64,000 bases of DNA from Alkaliphilus metalliredigens QYMF (GCF_000016985.1 NC_009633.1:2147539-2211538); one strand, 5' to 3'; shown: positions 1 to 9,761, counted from the first letter of the stretch. Made by a program: numbers and translations. The notes: generated from the letters alone by a model not told the origin.

Positions 1-1
1 C

Positions 2-292
2 GTTGAAACAGGAACTGTAAGAGATATTTTCAAGAAACCACACCATCCCTATACAGAGGGTTTGATACGATCAATTCCTAAATTAACAGAAAAGGAAGAC
101 GTGCTTTATGAAATAAAAGGAAGTGTTCCCAGTCCTTTAGATGCACCACCTGGATGTAAATTTAATAATCGTTGTGAATTTGCTACTGAGCGTTGTGAAA
201 AAGAAGAACCCGAACTGATCACCATCAGTGAAGGACATGAAGCCCGTTGTTTTTATCCTCGTAATGTAAAGGGGGAGTCGTCATATGGATAG
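2..292 (+). CDS. Oligopeptide/dipeptide ABC transporter ATP-binding protein, C-terminal part
   Basis: The reading frame is open from the window edge, so only the last 96 residues of an OppD/DppD-type ATPase are present. The visible part is the family-specific tail: a HHPYTEGL segment followed by a cysteine-rich stretch (GCKFNNRC, then C and C about 10 and 20 residues on), which follows the ABC core in OppD and OppF. It would energise peptide import at the membrane as a partner of the next gene. It overlaps that gene by 8 nt, so the two are probably translationally coupled. The ABC core itself lies outside the window. Confidence 0.9.
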   Translation, partial: VETGTVRDIFKKPHHPYTEGLIRSIPKLTEKEDVLYEIKGSVPSPLDAPPGCKFNNRCEFATERCEKEEPELITISEGHEARCFYPRNVKGESSYG

Positions 293-1262
293 TGAGAAAA
301 AAACCTTGCTAAAAGTTGAAAATTTAAGAAAATACTATCCCATCAAAGGCGGTGTTCTCTCCCGTGTTGTGGGACAGGTCAAGGCTGTTGATGATATTAG
401 TTTTCATGTTTTAGAAGGGGAAACCCTTGGTCTAGTAGGTGAGTCTGGTTGTGGGAAAACCACTACAGGAAAAACCATTCTTCGCTTGGTAAAACATACT
501 GAGGGTGCTGTGACCTACCGAGAGCAAAATATTTTTAAATTTACCTCAAAACAGATGAAAGAATATCGTAAGGATGTTCAGATTATTTTTCAAGACCCTT
601 ATGGATCCCTGAATCCTCGACAAACTGTTGGTGACATGCTTAGGGAAATTATTCGATATCATAATCTAGCCAGTGGCCCAGAGGTAGAGGAAAGGATAGA
701 GAGTCTCATGGAAATGGTGGGGTTAAACAGATATCATATAGGGCGCTACCCCCATGAATTCTCAGGAGGCCAACGTCAACGGGTGGGGATTGCCCGGGCA
801 TTATGCCTTGAACCCAGGATGATAGTCTGCGATGAGCCAGTCAGTGCCCTAGATGTCTCTATCCAGAGTCAGATTCTTAACCTATTAAAAAAGCTTCAGG
901 GTGAATTAAACTTGACCTATTTATTTATTGCCCATGACCTTTCAGTGGTCAAGCATATTTCCGACCGAGTTGGGGTTATGTATCTTGGGAAAATGGCAGA
1001 ATTGACCGAAACCGATAAGCTTTTTGAAAACCCACTACATCCCTATACAAAGGCATTGCTAAAGGCGATTCCAGTAGCCGACGTGGATCACACGCCATCC
1101 AAGGCAGTGTTGAAGGGAGATGTACCGAGTCCTAGCAATCCCCCTTCAGGCTGTGTATTTCATACCAGATGTCCAGAATGCATGGAGATCTGCTCAGAAA
1201 AAGTGCCAGTTATGACAGAAGCGAACCCAGGTCATTTTGTATATTGTCATCTATATGAATAA
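285..1262 (+). CDS. Oligopeptide/dipeptide ABC transporter ATP-binding protein OppF/DppF type
   Basis: The protein is a 325-residue peptide-import ATPase. Walker A GESGCGKT lies at residues 52-59, the Q-loop near residue 103, signature FSGGQRQR at 159-166 and Walker B ending in CDEP at 182-185. The C-terminal oligo_HPY region has LHPYTKALL and a cysteine cluster (GCVFHTRCPEC). The ATG sits 8 nt inside the previous ATPase gene behind a GGGGGAG site. With the upstream ATPase it forms the heteromeric motor of an Opp/Dpp importer. The peptidase genes just downstream suggest cell-wall or D-amino-acid-containing peptides as substrate, but that is inferred from context. Confidence 0.93.
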   Translation: MDSEKKTLLKVENLRKYYPIKGGVLSRVVGQVKAVDDISFHVLEGETLGLVGESGCGKTTTGKTILRLVKHTEGAVTYREQNIFKFTSKQMKEYRKDVQIIFQDPYGSLNPRQTVGDMLREIIRYHNLASGPEVEERIESLMEMVGLNRYHIGRYPHEFSGGQRQRVGIARALCLEPRMIVCDEPVSALDVSIQSQILNLLKKLQGELNLTYLFIAHDLSVVKHISDRVGVMYLGKMAELTETDKLFENPLHPYTKALLKAIPVADVDHTPSKAVLKGDVPSPSNPPSGCVFHTRCPECMEICSEKVPVMTEANPGHFVYCHLYE

Positions 1263-1362
1263 GACCCCATGAGGCAAATTTTCATTGCCTTGAGTACAGG
1301 AGCATATAACGGTTGCAGCGGGAGAGAATGGCGGAAATAATGTAGAGGAAAGGAGGCATTAT

Positions 1363-2985
1363 ATGCTCAAAGAGCAGATACTAGAAGTATTAATGGAAAC
1401 AGAAGCCCAGGTGTCTGTTTCCATCAAAGATATGAGTCGTAACCAGTGGGTGATACGTTTGAATGACACCCATAAAATGCCCTCAGCTAGTATCATAAAG
1501 CTTTTGATTATGATCGAGGCATTTTGTCAAGTAGAAGAAAAGAAATTTCAGTTGAATCAGTCCCTAACAATCCCTAAACAAGATCAGATTCCCCATAGCA
1601 TGACCACAGATCTCGAAGAAAATACCTTTCAATTTGTTGATTTAGTACAGTTGATGATCACTGTCAGTGATAACACTGCTACCAATGTATTGATTGATCT
1701 TCTTGGGTTTGAAAACATTAATCAAAGAGCTGAAAAGTTAGGTCTAAAGGAAACAGTCCTCAGTCGTAAAATGTTGGATTTTAAAGCAGCTAAAGAGGGA
1801 AGACAAAACCTTACCCATGGAGAGGATGCCATCAGGATGATGGAGCTTATCGTTACGGAGCAGGCTGCTTCACCTCCGATGTGTCGCCGCATGATGGATA
1901 TTTTATTCAATCAGCAGGATCGAGAAATGTTGCGTCGGTTTATACCCAAAAAAGTAAAAGTGGCTCATAAAACCGGTGACCTGCCGAATCTGAACCATGA
2001 TGTAGGATGGGTGCTCTTATCTGATATGTCATACCTTATTGGGGTTTTTGTCAACGGAGCAGCGGATAATCTAGAAGCAAAAACAATCATTGGGAAGATA
2101 TCCAAGCTGGCATATGACTATTTTTCTAATCAATCACCAGCCTTAGCACTGGTTAAAAGCACCACAGCACCCATACAGCTGAAACCGGCCCCAGATAGTG
2201 AAATGGCTGACGAAGCCATTGCTGGCATGGTAGTGTCTAGATTGAAGGATTCAGGCGGTGGCTGGCATCTGATTCGAACGGACTATGGATACGAAGGATA
2301 CCTCCACCAAAGGCACATGATAATGGATGAAGAAAGAGCGGCTTATTGGAAAGAACGGGCTCAAGATGTGATCATCAAGGCTTCAGCAGATGTGTTGGCA
2401 GGTCCTAGATATCAGTATCATGTGAAGCAGACATTGGTTCGTGGATCCAGGATAATACTTACGGGAAGGGAATCTGAAGAATGGACGGAAGTAGAAAGAC
2501 CAGGGGGAGATAAGGGATGGATCCGTAAGGATTTTGCCCAACCCTATTTGTACCCTACCAATGATCCAAGCAACGGGGAAGAACAATTGTTGCGTAAAAA
2601 ACTGGTGCAAACTGCACTAAGCTATCAGGGGAGTCAATACCGTTGGGGTGGTCGGACGCCCATTGGTTTGGACTGTTCAGGTCTGACATCTATCAGCTAC
2701 TTACTCAATGGTCTGCTCATTTACAGAGACGCTGTGCTTAAAGAGACATTTCTAAACCCCATTTCTCTAGAGGAGATTAAGCCGGCTGATCTGATCTATT
2801 TTCCCGGTCATATCGCCATGTATATTGGGGGAGATAAATATATTCATTCCAGGGCTTCTGCCAATGGTGTTATCATTAACAGTTTAAATCCAGAGCATGG
2901 GGATTACGACGGTCCATTAAAAGAGAGTATTACGGGTGTCGGTACTATTTTTCGCCAAAAGGAGGCTGGAGAGTGGGTCCAATAG
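1363..2985 (+). CDS. Serine hydrolase (class A beta-lactamase fold) - SH3 - NlpC/P60 fusion
   Basis: The 540-residue protein has two catalytic domains. Residues 1-255 carry the penicillin-recognising triad of motifs: S43-I-I-K46, S102-D-N104 and K203-T-G205. Residues 270-400 look like one or two SH3-type repeats. Residues 405-535 are an NlpC/P60 peptidase with LDCSGL (Cys438), GHIAMY (His483) and a further His at 495. There is no N-terminal signal peptide or membrane segment, so it should act in the cytoplasm on imported peptides, as Bacillus YkfC (SH3-NlpC/P60) does on muropeptides. The start has an AAAGGAGG site. The last 13 nt overlap the next gene. The exact substrate of the hydrolase domain is unknown. 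Confidence 0.85.
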   Translation: MLKEQILEVLMETEAQVSVSIKDMSRNQWVIRLNDTHKMPSASIIKLLIMIEAFCQVEEKKFQLNQSLTIPKQDQIPHSMTTDLEENTFQFVDLVQLMITVSDNTATNVLIDLLGFENINQRAEKLGLKETVLSRKMLDFKAAKEGRQNLTHGEDAIRMMELIVTEQAASPPMCRRMMDILFNQQDREMLRRFIPKKVKVAHKTGDLPNLNHDVGWVLLSDMSYLIGVFVNGAADNLEAKTIIGKISKLAYDYFSNQSPALALVKSTTAPIQLKPAPDSEMADEAIAGMVVSRLKDSGGGWHLIRTDYGYEGYLHQRHMIMDEERAAYWKERAQDVIIKASADVLAGPRYQYHVKQTLVRGSRIILTGRESEEWTEVERPGGDKGWIRKDFAQPYLYPTNDPSNGEEQLLRKKLVQTALSYQGSQYRWGGRTPIGLDCSGLTSISYLLNGLLIYRDAVLKETFLNPISLEEIKPADLIYFPGHIAMYIGGDKYIHSRASANGVIINSLNPEHGDYDGPLKESITGVGTIFRQKEAGEWVQ

Positions 2986-4337
2986 CAATCAATAACGGCT
3001 GGGTCATTGATCCGGCTAACGGAATTTTCTCTCAACTCAACATATTAATAGAAGATGGCAAAATTCAAGAGATTTCATCAAGTCCTTTTTCTGTGGAACA
3101 AGAAATCGATGCCAAGGGTTTGTATGTATGCCCTGGATTTGTAGATATACATATGCATGAAGACCCATATGATGAAGAGCAAGATACATTCCAAACCGAC
3201 ACATTCCAGTCTATGCTCCGTATGGGAGTGACCACAGCCATAGGTGGTAACTGCGGTACTGGACCGGAAGACATCCCTGGTTATCTAGATGCAGTGGAAC
3301 GTCAAGGCCTGCCAGTGAATTTTGGTATGCTGGTGCCCCATGCTTCACTTCGTCAGGCGGTGGGAGTGACAGATCGATACAGCAAGGCTGCAGACGATCA
3401 AATATTTGAAATGAACGCTTCTGCTGGATGGCTTCTAGACATTGGATGCTTGGGGATTTCCTACGGTATTCGGTATATACCAGGAATCACTAAGGAGGAG
3501 ATGGTGACAATATCCAAAGAAGCCGCCAGAACAGAAACATTTGTTGCTGCTCATATTCGGGATGATGCCAGTGGGGTATTTGAAGCTGCTCAAGAACTCC
3601 TAAGTATAGGAAAAGAGCTGGAAGTGGCTGTGCACTTTTCTCATATTGGTAGTATGGCTGCTTTTGGACAAATGAGAGCCTTTCTTTCTCTCATAGATGA
3701 CGCCAGAAGCCAGGGAATGAATGTTTCATCAGATTGCTATCCCTATGCTGCTTTTAGCACTGGCATTGGTCAAACAACCTATGATGATGGTTTTCTAGAG
3801 CGGTATCAGATTGATTATGATCAGATAGAAATTGCTGACGGGGAACATGCAGGTCAGCGTTGTACAGAAAAACGATTTCATCAGTTGCGAAAAGAACGAC
3901 CGGAAACCATCACCATTGCCCATGTGATGAATGAGGAAGAGGTTAACATCGCATTAGAACATCCTTCTGTAATGATTGCTAGTGATGGAATGCTCAAAAA
4001 TCACCAAGGTCATCCCAGGGCAGCTGGTACTTTCCCACGTTTTCTTCGGGGAGTCATTCAGGGGGAAATTAATATTAGTTTGTCGGAAGCAATAGCAAAA
4101 TGCACTTGTCTCCCGGCAGAAAAATTAAGAATACAGAAAGGAACCCTTAGTATTGGGTTCGATGCCGATGTGGTTGTTTTTAATCCAGAAACCCTGAGAG
4201 ATCGGGCTGATTTTAATCATCCAGCCAACCCGCCGGAGGGAATCGAGTATGTGCTGGTAAATGGAAAAGTAGCTCTCCGAAAGGGAGCGTTACTTGAGAA
4301 AAATCAGGGTAGATTGATCGGGAGTCAATGGAGGTGA
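2973..4337 (+). CDS. N-acyl-D-amino-acid deacylase family amidohydrolase
   Basis: This 454-residue metal-dependent amidohydrolase resembles D-aminoacylase and dihydroorotase-type enzymes. The N-terminal metal site DIHMHED has His60 and His62. A GGNCG segment provides the cysteine typical of D-aminoacylases, and a later HFSHIG supplies further histidines. The C-terminal strand region GFDADVVVFNPETL is typical of the superfamily. The start is GTG with GGAGG seven bases upstream, inside the previous gene. It probably removes acyl groups from, or hydrolyses, D-amino-acid derivatives released from imported peptides. Position between the NlpC/P60 fusion and DppA supports that role; the true substrate is not shown. 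Confidence 0.82.
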   Translation: MGPIAINNGWVIDPANGIFSQLNILIEDGKIQEISSSPFSVEQEIDAKGLYVCPGFVDIHMHEDPYDEEQDTFQTDTFQSMLRMGVTTAIGGNCGTGPEDIPGYLDAVERQGLPVNFGMLVPHASLRQAVGVTDRYSKAADDQIFEMNASAGWLLDIGCLGISYGIRYIPGITKEEMVTISKEAARTETFVAAHIRDDASGVFEAAQELLSIGKELEVAVHFSHIGSMAAFGQMRAFLSLIDDARSQGMNVSSDCYPYAAFSTGIGQTTYDDGFLERYQIDYDQIEIADGEHAGQRCTEKRFHQLRKERPETITIAHVMNEEEVNIALEHPSVMIASDGMLKNHQGHPRAAGTFPRFLRGVIQGEINISLSEAIAKCTCLPAEKLRIQKGTLSIGFDADVVVFNPETLRDRADFNHPANPPEGIEYVLVNGKVALRKGALLEKNQGRLIGSQWR

Positions 4338-4418
4338 TGGTTGACATTTCTTGTTTTTTCAAGGGCTTCCGATTTACAATTGTTTAAGAACTATGATGAC
4401 ATTGAGAGGAGAATTGAC

Positions 4419-5240
4419 ATGAAAATATATGTATCAGCAGATATAGAAGGCATTTGGGGTGTTGTGTCCCCTAGGCAAATTGGCGGGGAAAGTGAGGACT
4501 ATACACGAGCTCGGAAACTGATGACCCAAGAAGTGAACTTGCTGTGTCAATACTTATTACAGAATGGAGCTAGTGAAATTGTCATCAATGATTCTCACGG
4601 TCCCATGGATAACATTATCATCGAAGAACTGAATCCAGAAGTGAGCCTTATTAGTGGGTACCCTAAGGATTTGAGCATGATGGAAGGGATCGATGAAAGC
4701 TTTGATTGCGTTATGCTGATAGGCTACCACCCAAAGGCAGGAACGGAGAAGGGTATTTTTGATCATACCTATGCTGGTAGGGTCATTAGGAATCTTTATA
4801 TTGATGAAGAAGAATTGGGAGAAGTGGGACTCAATGCCTTAGTTGCCGGTGGTTTTGGGGTTCCTGTTGTATTGGTGTCAGGAGATGAAAAAGTGACACA
4901 GGATGTGAAAATGGAAATTGGAGACATAGAAACCGTAGCTGTCAAAAAAGCATTATCTAGGTATTGTGCGAAAAATATTTCTTTTTTAAAATTAGAAAAA
5001 TTATATAGTGAAGCCGTTAAAAATGCATTAAAAGATGTGAAAAAATATCCTATTAAAAAACCGTCTTCTTCACCGGTTCTGAAATTGGAACTGTATCAAG
5101 CGGTTATGGCAGAAACCGTGGCCTGTATTCCCGGTGTGAAAAAAGTAGGCCCTACCAGTGTTGAATATATTGCCGAGGAAATGGCAGATGTTTATAAAGC
5201 ACTTCGGAGCATTGTTACTGTAGCCCAAAACCTTATATAA
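4419..5240 (+). CDS. dppA: D-aminopeptidase DppA (M55 family)
   Basis: The 273-residue protein matches Bacillus DppA closely in length and motifs. It begins MKIYVSADIEGIWG, with zinc ligands Asp8 and Glu10, followed by NDSHGPMDN and LIGYHPKAGT, which carry the conserved histidines, and GELGLNA-like EVGLNALVAG. DppA is a self-compartmentalising zinc peptidase acting on D-Ala-D-Ala and related peptides. The start chosen is the ATG at 4419 with GAGAGGAG upstream. The frame is open 26 codons further upstream, but that extension does not resemble the family. It is the last gene of the peptide operon. Confidence 0.93.
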   Translation: MKIYVSADIEGIWGVVSPRQIGGESEDYTRARKLMTQEVNLLCQYLLQNGASEIVINDSHGPMDNIIIEELNPEVSLISGYPKDLSMMEGIDESFDCVMLIGYHPKAGTEKGIFDHTYAGRVIRNLYIDEEELGEVGLNALVAGGFGVPVVLVSGDEKVTQDVKMEIGDIETVAVKKALSRYCAKNISFLKLEKLYSEAVKNALKDVKKYPIKKPSSSPVLKLELYQAVMAETVACIPGVKKVGPTSVEYIAEEMADVYKALRSIVTVAQNLI

Positions 5241-5382
5241 AAAAGTTTTTTGGGGTTGAGATCCGGCATATGCTCCCGGCACTGATACACCAGAAGCTGG
5301 AAACTCTCCTTAAGAGAGTTAATAGAAATGCTGCGTCAGCTGGTGACTAGGAGTGATTGATTTAAAGTACAAAGGAATATGA

Positions 5383-5426
5383 AGACAGGGTAGACACGGA
5401 TAAAGTGATTTGCCCTGTTTTTTTGC
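5383..5426 (+). terminator. Candidate rho-independent terminator after dppA
   Basis: ACAGGG at 5385-5390 pairs with CCCTGT at 5413-5418, and a run of seven T follows. A second small hairpin (AACTCTC/GAGAGTT, 5302-5320) without a T-run lies between dppA and this site. The rest of the 380-bp gap shows no gene. Confidence 0.5.
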
Positions 5427-5619
5427 TTCTTTACAAAATTAGTAAACTGTTTCGATAAAAAAACACAAAAAAATACAAAGTAATGCAATAAAATGAAGTA
5501 CAATAAGAATAAAGGTGTTATAGAAACAGTGCAAATAAAAAGGTGACATTTCAATATGATAATGAGATGAGCAATACATCGGAAATACTTGAGCATATAG
5601 AAGTGATGGGGGGATATTT

Positions 5620-7941
5620 ATGGATGATATGAAAAAGGAAGAAGTAAATACAAATTATAAAAATGTTCTTGAGGACTTAATGGATATTATTCTTATCGTT
5701 GATAAGAATGGGAAAATTGTATATGGTAATAAAAGAGCAGTTGAAACCTATGGATACACTTATGAAGAACTAGTGAATTTAAGTGTTTTCGATCTTAGAA
5801 ATCAGGATATAGAGGAACCTGTCCAAGAACAGTTAAAGCAAGCATTGCTAAGGGGCATTGAATTTAAGACATATCATTATAAAAAAAATGGGACTAAATT
5901 TCCAGTGGAAGTAAGATCCAGATATAGTGGTGAACAATCGAAAGGTAACGTTGTGAGTATCATTCGAGATATTTCCCATATAGATAAAATAGCAAAAGAT
6001 GCAGAGATGTTTTCTGTGTCATTAGATATTCTTGATGATGCCATTGTAACATTTACAAAAGATTTAAAGGTATCTCTTTGGAGTAAAGCTGCGGAAGAAA
6101 AACTTGGATATACAAAAGAAGAAATAGTTGGGCAAAACATTAAAATATTGGTCCCAAATGAAAAGATAAAGGAATTTGAAAATGAAATATTTGAGGTGAG
6201 GAAAGGCAATGTTGTTGAAAGATTAGAAACTATCAGATTGCATAAAAATGGTAATGCGATTGATGTATCTATTTCAGTTTCTCCTTTTTATGATCCTGAT
6301 GGCGTTTTGATTGGTGTATTAGGAGTGTATAAAGATATATCCCAGAGGAAGGAATTGGCTAAACAGTTAAAGCGAAATGAAGAACGCTGGAGATATGCAC
6401 TTGAGGGAGGTCGTTTTGGAATCTGGGATTGGGATATAGAAAATAACAAAATCTTTAGTGCTGATCTTTGGAAAGAGATCCTAGGATATAATGAAGGTGA
6501 ATTAAACGATACCTATGAAGACTGGATGAGTAAGGTCCATCCAGAGGATTTTCCCTATGTAAAGGATAAACTGAATAAGCATTCTCGCGGTGAAAAATAT
6601 ATCGATGAGTTTCGTATGAAATGCAAAGATAATACGTACAAATACTTAAGAGCGAAAGGACAGATAATAGAATGGAGAGAGGATGGCAATCCACTTAGGA
6701 TGATGGGTACGCTTGAAGATATCACAGATCGAAAAATAATAGAAGAAGAATTGAAAGAAAAGTACAAACAATTAGAATTACTAAAAGAAGAAGCGGAAAA
6801 TGCCAACAAGGCAAAATCACAGTTTTTGGCCAACATGAGCCATGAAATCAGAACACCTATGAATGGGATTTTTGGCGTAGTGCAGCTTCTGGAATCAACC
6901 GATGTGGGCGCGGAGCAAAATAAGTATATTAATATGCTGAAAGAATCTACACACACCCTGGCTGGAATTATTAATGATATATTAGATATTTCTAAAATAG
7001 AATCTGGGACTTTCAAATTAAATAATGAGCCTTTTAATTTAACGGAAATGATCAGTAGCATTTATCATGGTCTTTTGGTAGATGGAAATGCCAAAGGATT
7101 GGAAGTAGGTTATTACTTAGATCCAAATATTAATCCACAGGTTATTGGAGACGAGTTAAAGCTAAAACAAATACTAACAAACTTAATCAGTAATGCCGTT
7201 AAGTATACAGAGCAAGGATTTGTTTCTTTTAGGGTAAATAGAATTTCTTTTGATGAACATACTGAAAAGATTCAGTTTAATGTAAAAGACTCAGGAATCG
7301 GGATTAAAGATGGTTTCAAAGAAAAAATATTTGAGGATTTTAGTCAAGAGGATTCATCGACCAGGAAAAAATACCAGGGTACAGGACTAGGTCTCGCAAT
7401 TTCAAAAAATTTAGCCCTATTAATGCAAGGAGATATAAGTTTTGAAAGTAAGCTTGGGGAAGGAAGTATATTCACGTTTACCTGCGAATTGCAAAAATCA
7501 AGGACAGAGGATGTTAATACTAAAAACCATGATATTGTTAAAGAAAAAGTTGAATATAGCAATCAGAACTCAAACAAAGTCATTTTATGCGTTGAAGACA
7601 ATATTATGAATCAAGAGGTTATGGAAAGCATCGTTACAAAAAAAGGGTATCAATATTTAGCTGCGTATAATGCAAAAGAAGCCCTGGATATTTTGGAAAA
7701 TAAGAAAGTTCATTTGATTCTAATGGATATACAACTCCCAGATTTAAATGGATTTGAGATTACAAAAAGTATTCGCATGGCAAAGGGGCCCATGAAAGAT
7801 GTGCCGATTATTGCAGTGACAGCATATGTAGATCATAAAATTGAGAATAAGTGTATTCAAGCGGGGATAAATGATTATATGCCAAAACCCCTTGATTTAG
7901 AAAAACTTTATGAAATGCTTGAATCTTATTTAGAAGGATAG
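5620..7941 (+). CDS. Soluble PAS-containing hybrid sensor histidine kinase
   Basis: The 773-residue protein has no membrane segment. Three PAS/PAC units occupy about residues 12-120, 130-245 and 250-375. A coiled linker leads to the dimerisation domain, with the phospho-accepting His408 in ANMSHEIRTPMNG. The ATPase domain shows the N box NLISNAVKY (525-528), DSGIG (557-561) and GTGLGL (587-592). The C-terminal receiver has acidic residues ED near 659, phospho-acceptor Asp703 in LMDIQLP and Lys756. It is probably a cytoplasmic redox or ligand sensor. No separate response regulator is adjacent, so its output partner is unknown. A GGGGGG site precedes the ATG. Confidence 0.93.
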   Translation: MDDMKKEEVNTNYKNVLEDLMDIILIVDKNGKIVYGNKRAVETYGYTYEELVNLSVFDLRNQDIEEPVQEQLKQALLRGIEFKTYHYKKNGTKFPVEVRSRYSGEQSKGNVVSIIRDISHIDKIAKDAEMFSVSLDILDDAIVTFTKDLKVSLWSKAAEEKLGYTKEEIVGQNIKILVPNEKIKEFENEIFEVRKGNVVERLETIRLHKNGNAIDVSISVSPFYDPDGVLIGVLGVYKDISQRKELAKQLKRNEERWRYALEGGRFGIWDWDIENNKIFSADLWKEILGYNEGELNDTYEDWMSKVHPEDFPYVKDKLNKHSRGEKYIDEFRMKCKDNTYKYLRAKGQIIEWREDGNPLRMMGTLEDITDRKIIEEELKEKYKQLELLKEEAENANKAKSQFLANMSHEIRTPMNGIFGVVQLLESTDVGAEQNKYINMLKESTHTLAGIINDILDISKIESGTFKLNNEPFNLTEMISSIYHGLLVDGNAKGLEVGYYLDPNINPQVIGDELKLKQILTNLISNAVKYTEQGFVSFRVNRISFDEHTEKIQFNVKDSGIGIKDGFKEKIFEDFSQEDSSTRKKYQGTGLGLAISKNLALLMQGDISFESKLGEGSIFTFTCELQKSRTEDVNTKNHDIVKEKVEYSNQNSNKVILCVEDNIMNQEVMESIVTKKGYQYLAAYNAKEALDILENKKVHLILMDIQLPDLNGFEITKSIRMAKGPMKDVPIIAVTAYVDHKIENKCIQAGINDYMPKPLDLEKLYEMLESYLEG

Positions 7942-7948
7942 CCTAAGA

Positions 7949-7980
7949 TAGCACTCTACATTGAGTGCTATTTGCATTTT
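7949..7980 (+). terminator. Rho-independent terminator after the histidine kinase
   Basis: TAGCACTC (7949-7956) and GAGTGCTA (7963-7970) form a perfect 8-bp stem with a 6-nt loop. A T-rich tail follows, 8 bp after the kinase stop. Confidence 0.8.
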
Positions 7981-8140
7981 AAGTCGATTTATGTCTAACG
8001 ATTGTTCGCTAAATAACATTGTGTCGAATTGCAGAACAGTGATATAATTAACCTAACAGCTGTACGGTAGGCCATGATGATATAGATTAATATTAATCTC
8101 CAATGTGATTAGGTGTTCATTAGAATGGGCGGTGAAGAAA

Positions 8141-8749
8141 GTGACCAAAGATAAAAGCCAAACAAATAATGAAATTATACGGGTTTCATTTATCTTATTT
8201 TTAGAAAAAGGATATGAAGCAACGAGCATAAGAGATATCTGTAAGGAAGTAAATATTAAACCAGCTTCATTATACTTCTATTATAAATCTAAAGAAGCAT
8301 TATTTCTTAGTATTTATGATGATATTTGGCATGAGAAGATTAAATACATTGAGGATATAGAAGAGTTGAAACAGAATATTTCTCCAAAAATGAAATTATA
8401 TCATTTATACAAAAATATGCTGGAATTCTACACACAAAACATGGCAAAACAAAAATTTCTACTGAGATATCATCTTTTTCAAACAGAAGAGCTATCTACT
8501 GTGATTAAAGATAAATATAACTTTTGGAAGAATGAAGAGGAAAAGACAATGTTAGAAATCATAAATCAATGCCTAGATAGAAAAATATTAGATGACAGTA
8601 GACTCTCAAATGAGTATTTAGAATTGTATAAAAGATTTGAGTACCATCAAGTTATTGATATGATTATATCTAATGTTAAGTTGAATAATACGAAACTTGA
8701 TGCGCTATGGTCTCAGTTTTGGAACTACACAATGATAAGCGAGGTGTAG
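8141..8749 (+). CDS. TetR/AcrR family transcriptional regulator
   Basis: The 202-residue protein has an N-terminal TetR helix-turn-helix: about residues 15-55 read FLEKGYEATSIRDI then VNIKPASLYFYYKSKE. The C-terminal half is a variable ligand domain that I cannot assign. I prefer the GTG at 8141, with GGCGGTGAAG upstream; the frame is open to a GTG at 8105 that has no clear ribosome site. No target operon is adjacent on the same strand, so its regulon is unknown. Confidence 0.85.
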   Translation: MTKDKSQTNNEIIRVSFILFLEKGYEATSIRDICKEVNIKPASLYFYYKSKEALFLSIYDDIWHEKIKYIEDIEELKQNISPKMKLYHLYKNMLEFYTQNMAKQKFLLRYHLFQTEELSTVIKDKYNFWKNEEEKTMLEIINQCLDRKILDDSRLSNEYLELYKRFEYHQVIDMIISNVKLNNTKLDALWSQFWNYTMISEV

Positions 8750-8852
8750 TTGAAAAACGCAACATATATTGCTTTTTTCATTTTCATAAATAATATATGA
8801 GATGTTTAAATCCAGTGTTCTTATGTCATATCCGGTAAATGAGGAGAAAAAC

Positions 8853-9426
8853 ATGAGTAAAGAAAAAAACATAGAAAAATTCGTAGAATTTAAAGGAGAA
8901 GAAGACCTCTTAAATCAAATTGAAAATATGAGACGGCAATTGGAGAAGATGCTTACTCACTATGATGGTGAAGGGTTCGATGATGAGGTAATCGAAATGA
9001 GTCAATACTTAGATCGGTTACTTGTGGCTTATGTAAAGGGAAAAGATGAGCAAAACATCGTTGAAATGAGTATAAGCAGTAATCAAAGCCTGACCAATCT
9101 CTTTCAATATGAAATCTGTCCTTTTTGCAATGATAGCTGTGTAACGATTCTAGATCATAAGGAACAAGATTTGCGATATTTACTCTCTCATGATTCCCTA
9201 ACAGGACTTTATAACCGGATGTACTTTGAAGAGGAAATTAGACAGCAAAAGCATCACTCCCATTTCAATCATTGTAGGAGATGTGAATGGATTAAAGCTG
9301 ACAAATGAACATGTCATGAGCAAAGAAGATGCGATTGCTCGGATTAAGAAAGAAGCCGGTTATAAGCTGGATCCATATATCGTAGACATTTTTGTTGAGA
9401 TGATATCAGGTAATTCAGCAACATAA
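8853..9426 (+). pseudogene. Decayed Spo0E-like / GGDEF / HD-GYP gene
   Basis: The first frame (8853-9308) encodes a Spo0E-like aspartyl-phosphatase helix pair (LLNQIENMRRQLEKML ... SQYLDRLLVAYVK), a short C-x2-C segment, and the start of a GGDEF domain (SHDSLTGLYNRMYFEEE). The frame then shifts near 9240. The next frame continues the GGDEF with SIIVGDVNGLKLTN, then jumps to a segment like the end of an HD-GYP domain (KEDAIARIKKEAGYKLDPYIVDIF). One frameshift and one large internal deletion therefore explain the remnant. The ATG at 8853 has GAGGAG upstream, so the Spo0E-like part could still be made, with a foreign tail. Confidence 0.75.
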
Positions 9427-9525
9427 CCGACAGTAGTCAGGACATTTTCTAATATCTCAAGCAACAATTAGCTCAATTTGTGACGAAAAGTGATGAATAT
9501 GTATTCTGAATATGTATGTATCACG

Positions 9526-9562
9526 ACACCTATGCTCCTTAAAAAGCAAGGTGTTTTTTTAT
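9526..9562 (+). terminator. Rho-independent terminator
   Basis: ACACCT-x-GCT (9526-9535) pairs with AGC-x-AGGTGT (9545-9553) and leads into eight T. It closes the decayed GGDEF/HD-GYP unit. Confidence 0.7.
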
Positions 9563-9680
9563 TAGGAAATTAAAAGAGCAATCACTTCAACTACCAAATA
9601 TGACTGGAAGATTGGGAGGGAGTAAATTGACCTAGAGGATATAAACAGGGTCGTGAATGAAGACTTGAAAATAAATAGTA

Positions 9681-9711
9681 TTGACAAACTAAACTAAATT
9701 GAGTACAATTT
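9681..9711 (+). promoter_or_regulatory. SigA-type promoter with overlapping OhrR-like operator
   Basis: TTGACA (9681-9686) is separated by 17 nt from TACAAT (9704-9709). The inverted repeat AAATTG-AGTA-CAATTT (9696-9711) overlaps the -10 element. OhrR boxes in Bacillus have TACAATT/AATTGTA half-sites, so this fits autorepression by the gene downstream. Confidence 0.75.
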
Positions 9712-9761
9712 AATCGGCAACAATGATTTGTGGATAATTCAATTATATTAGGAGGTTTATT

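Noticed and set aside
6555..7061. Long reverse-strand frame inside the histidine kinase gene
   Set aside because: It is a shadow of the kinase coding frame without ribosome site or family motifs.
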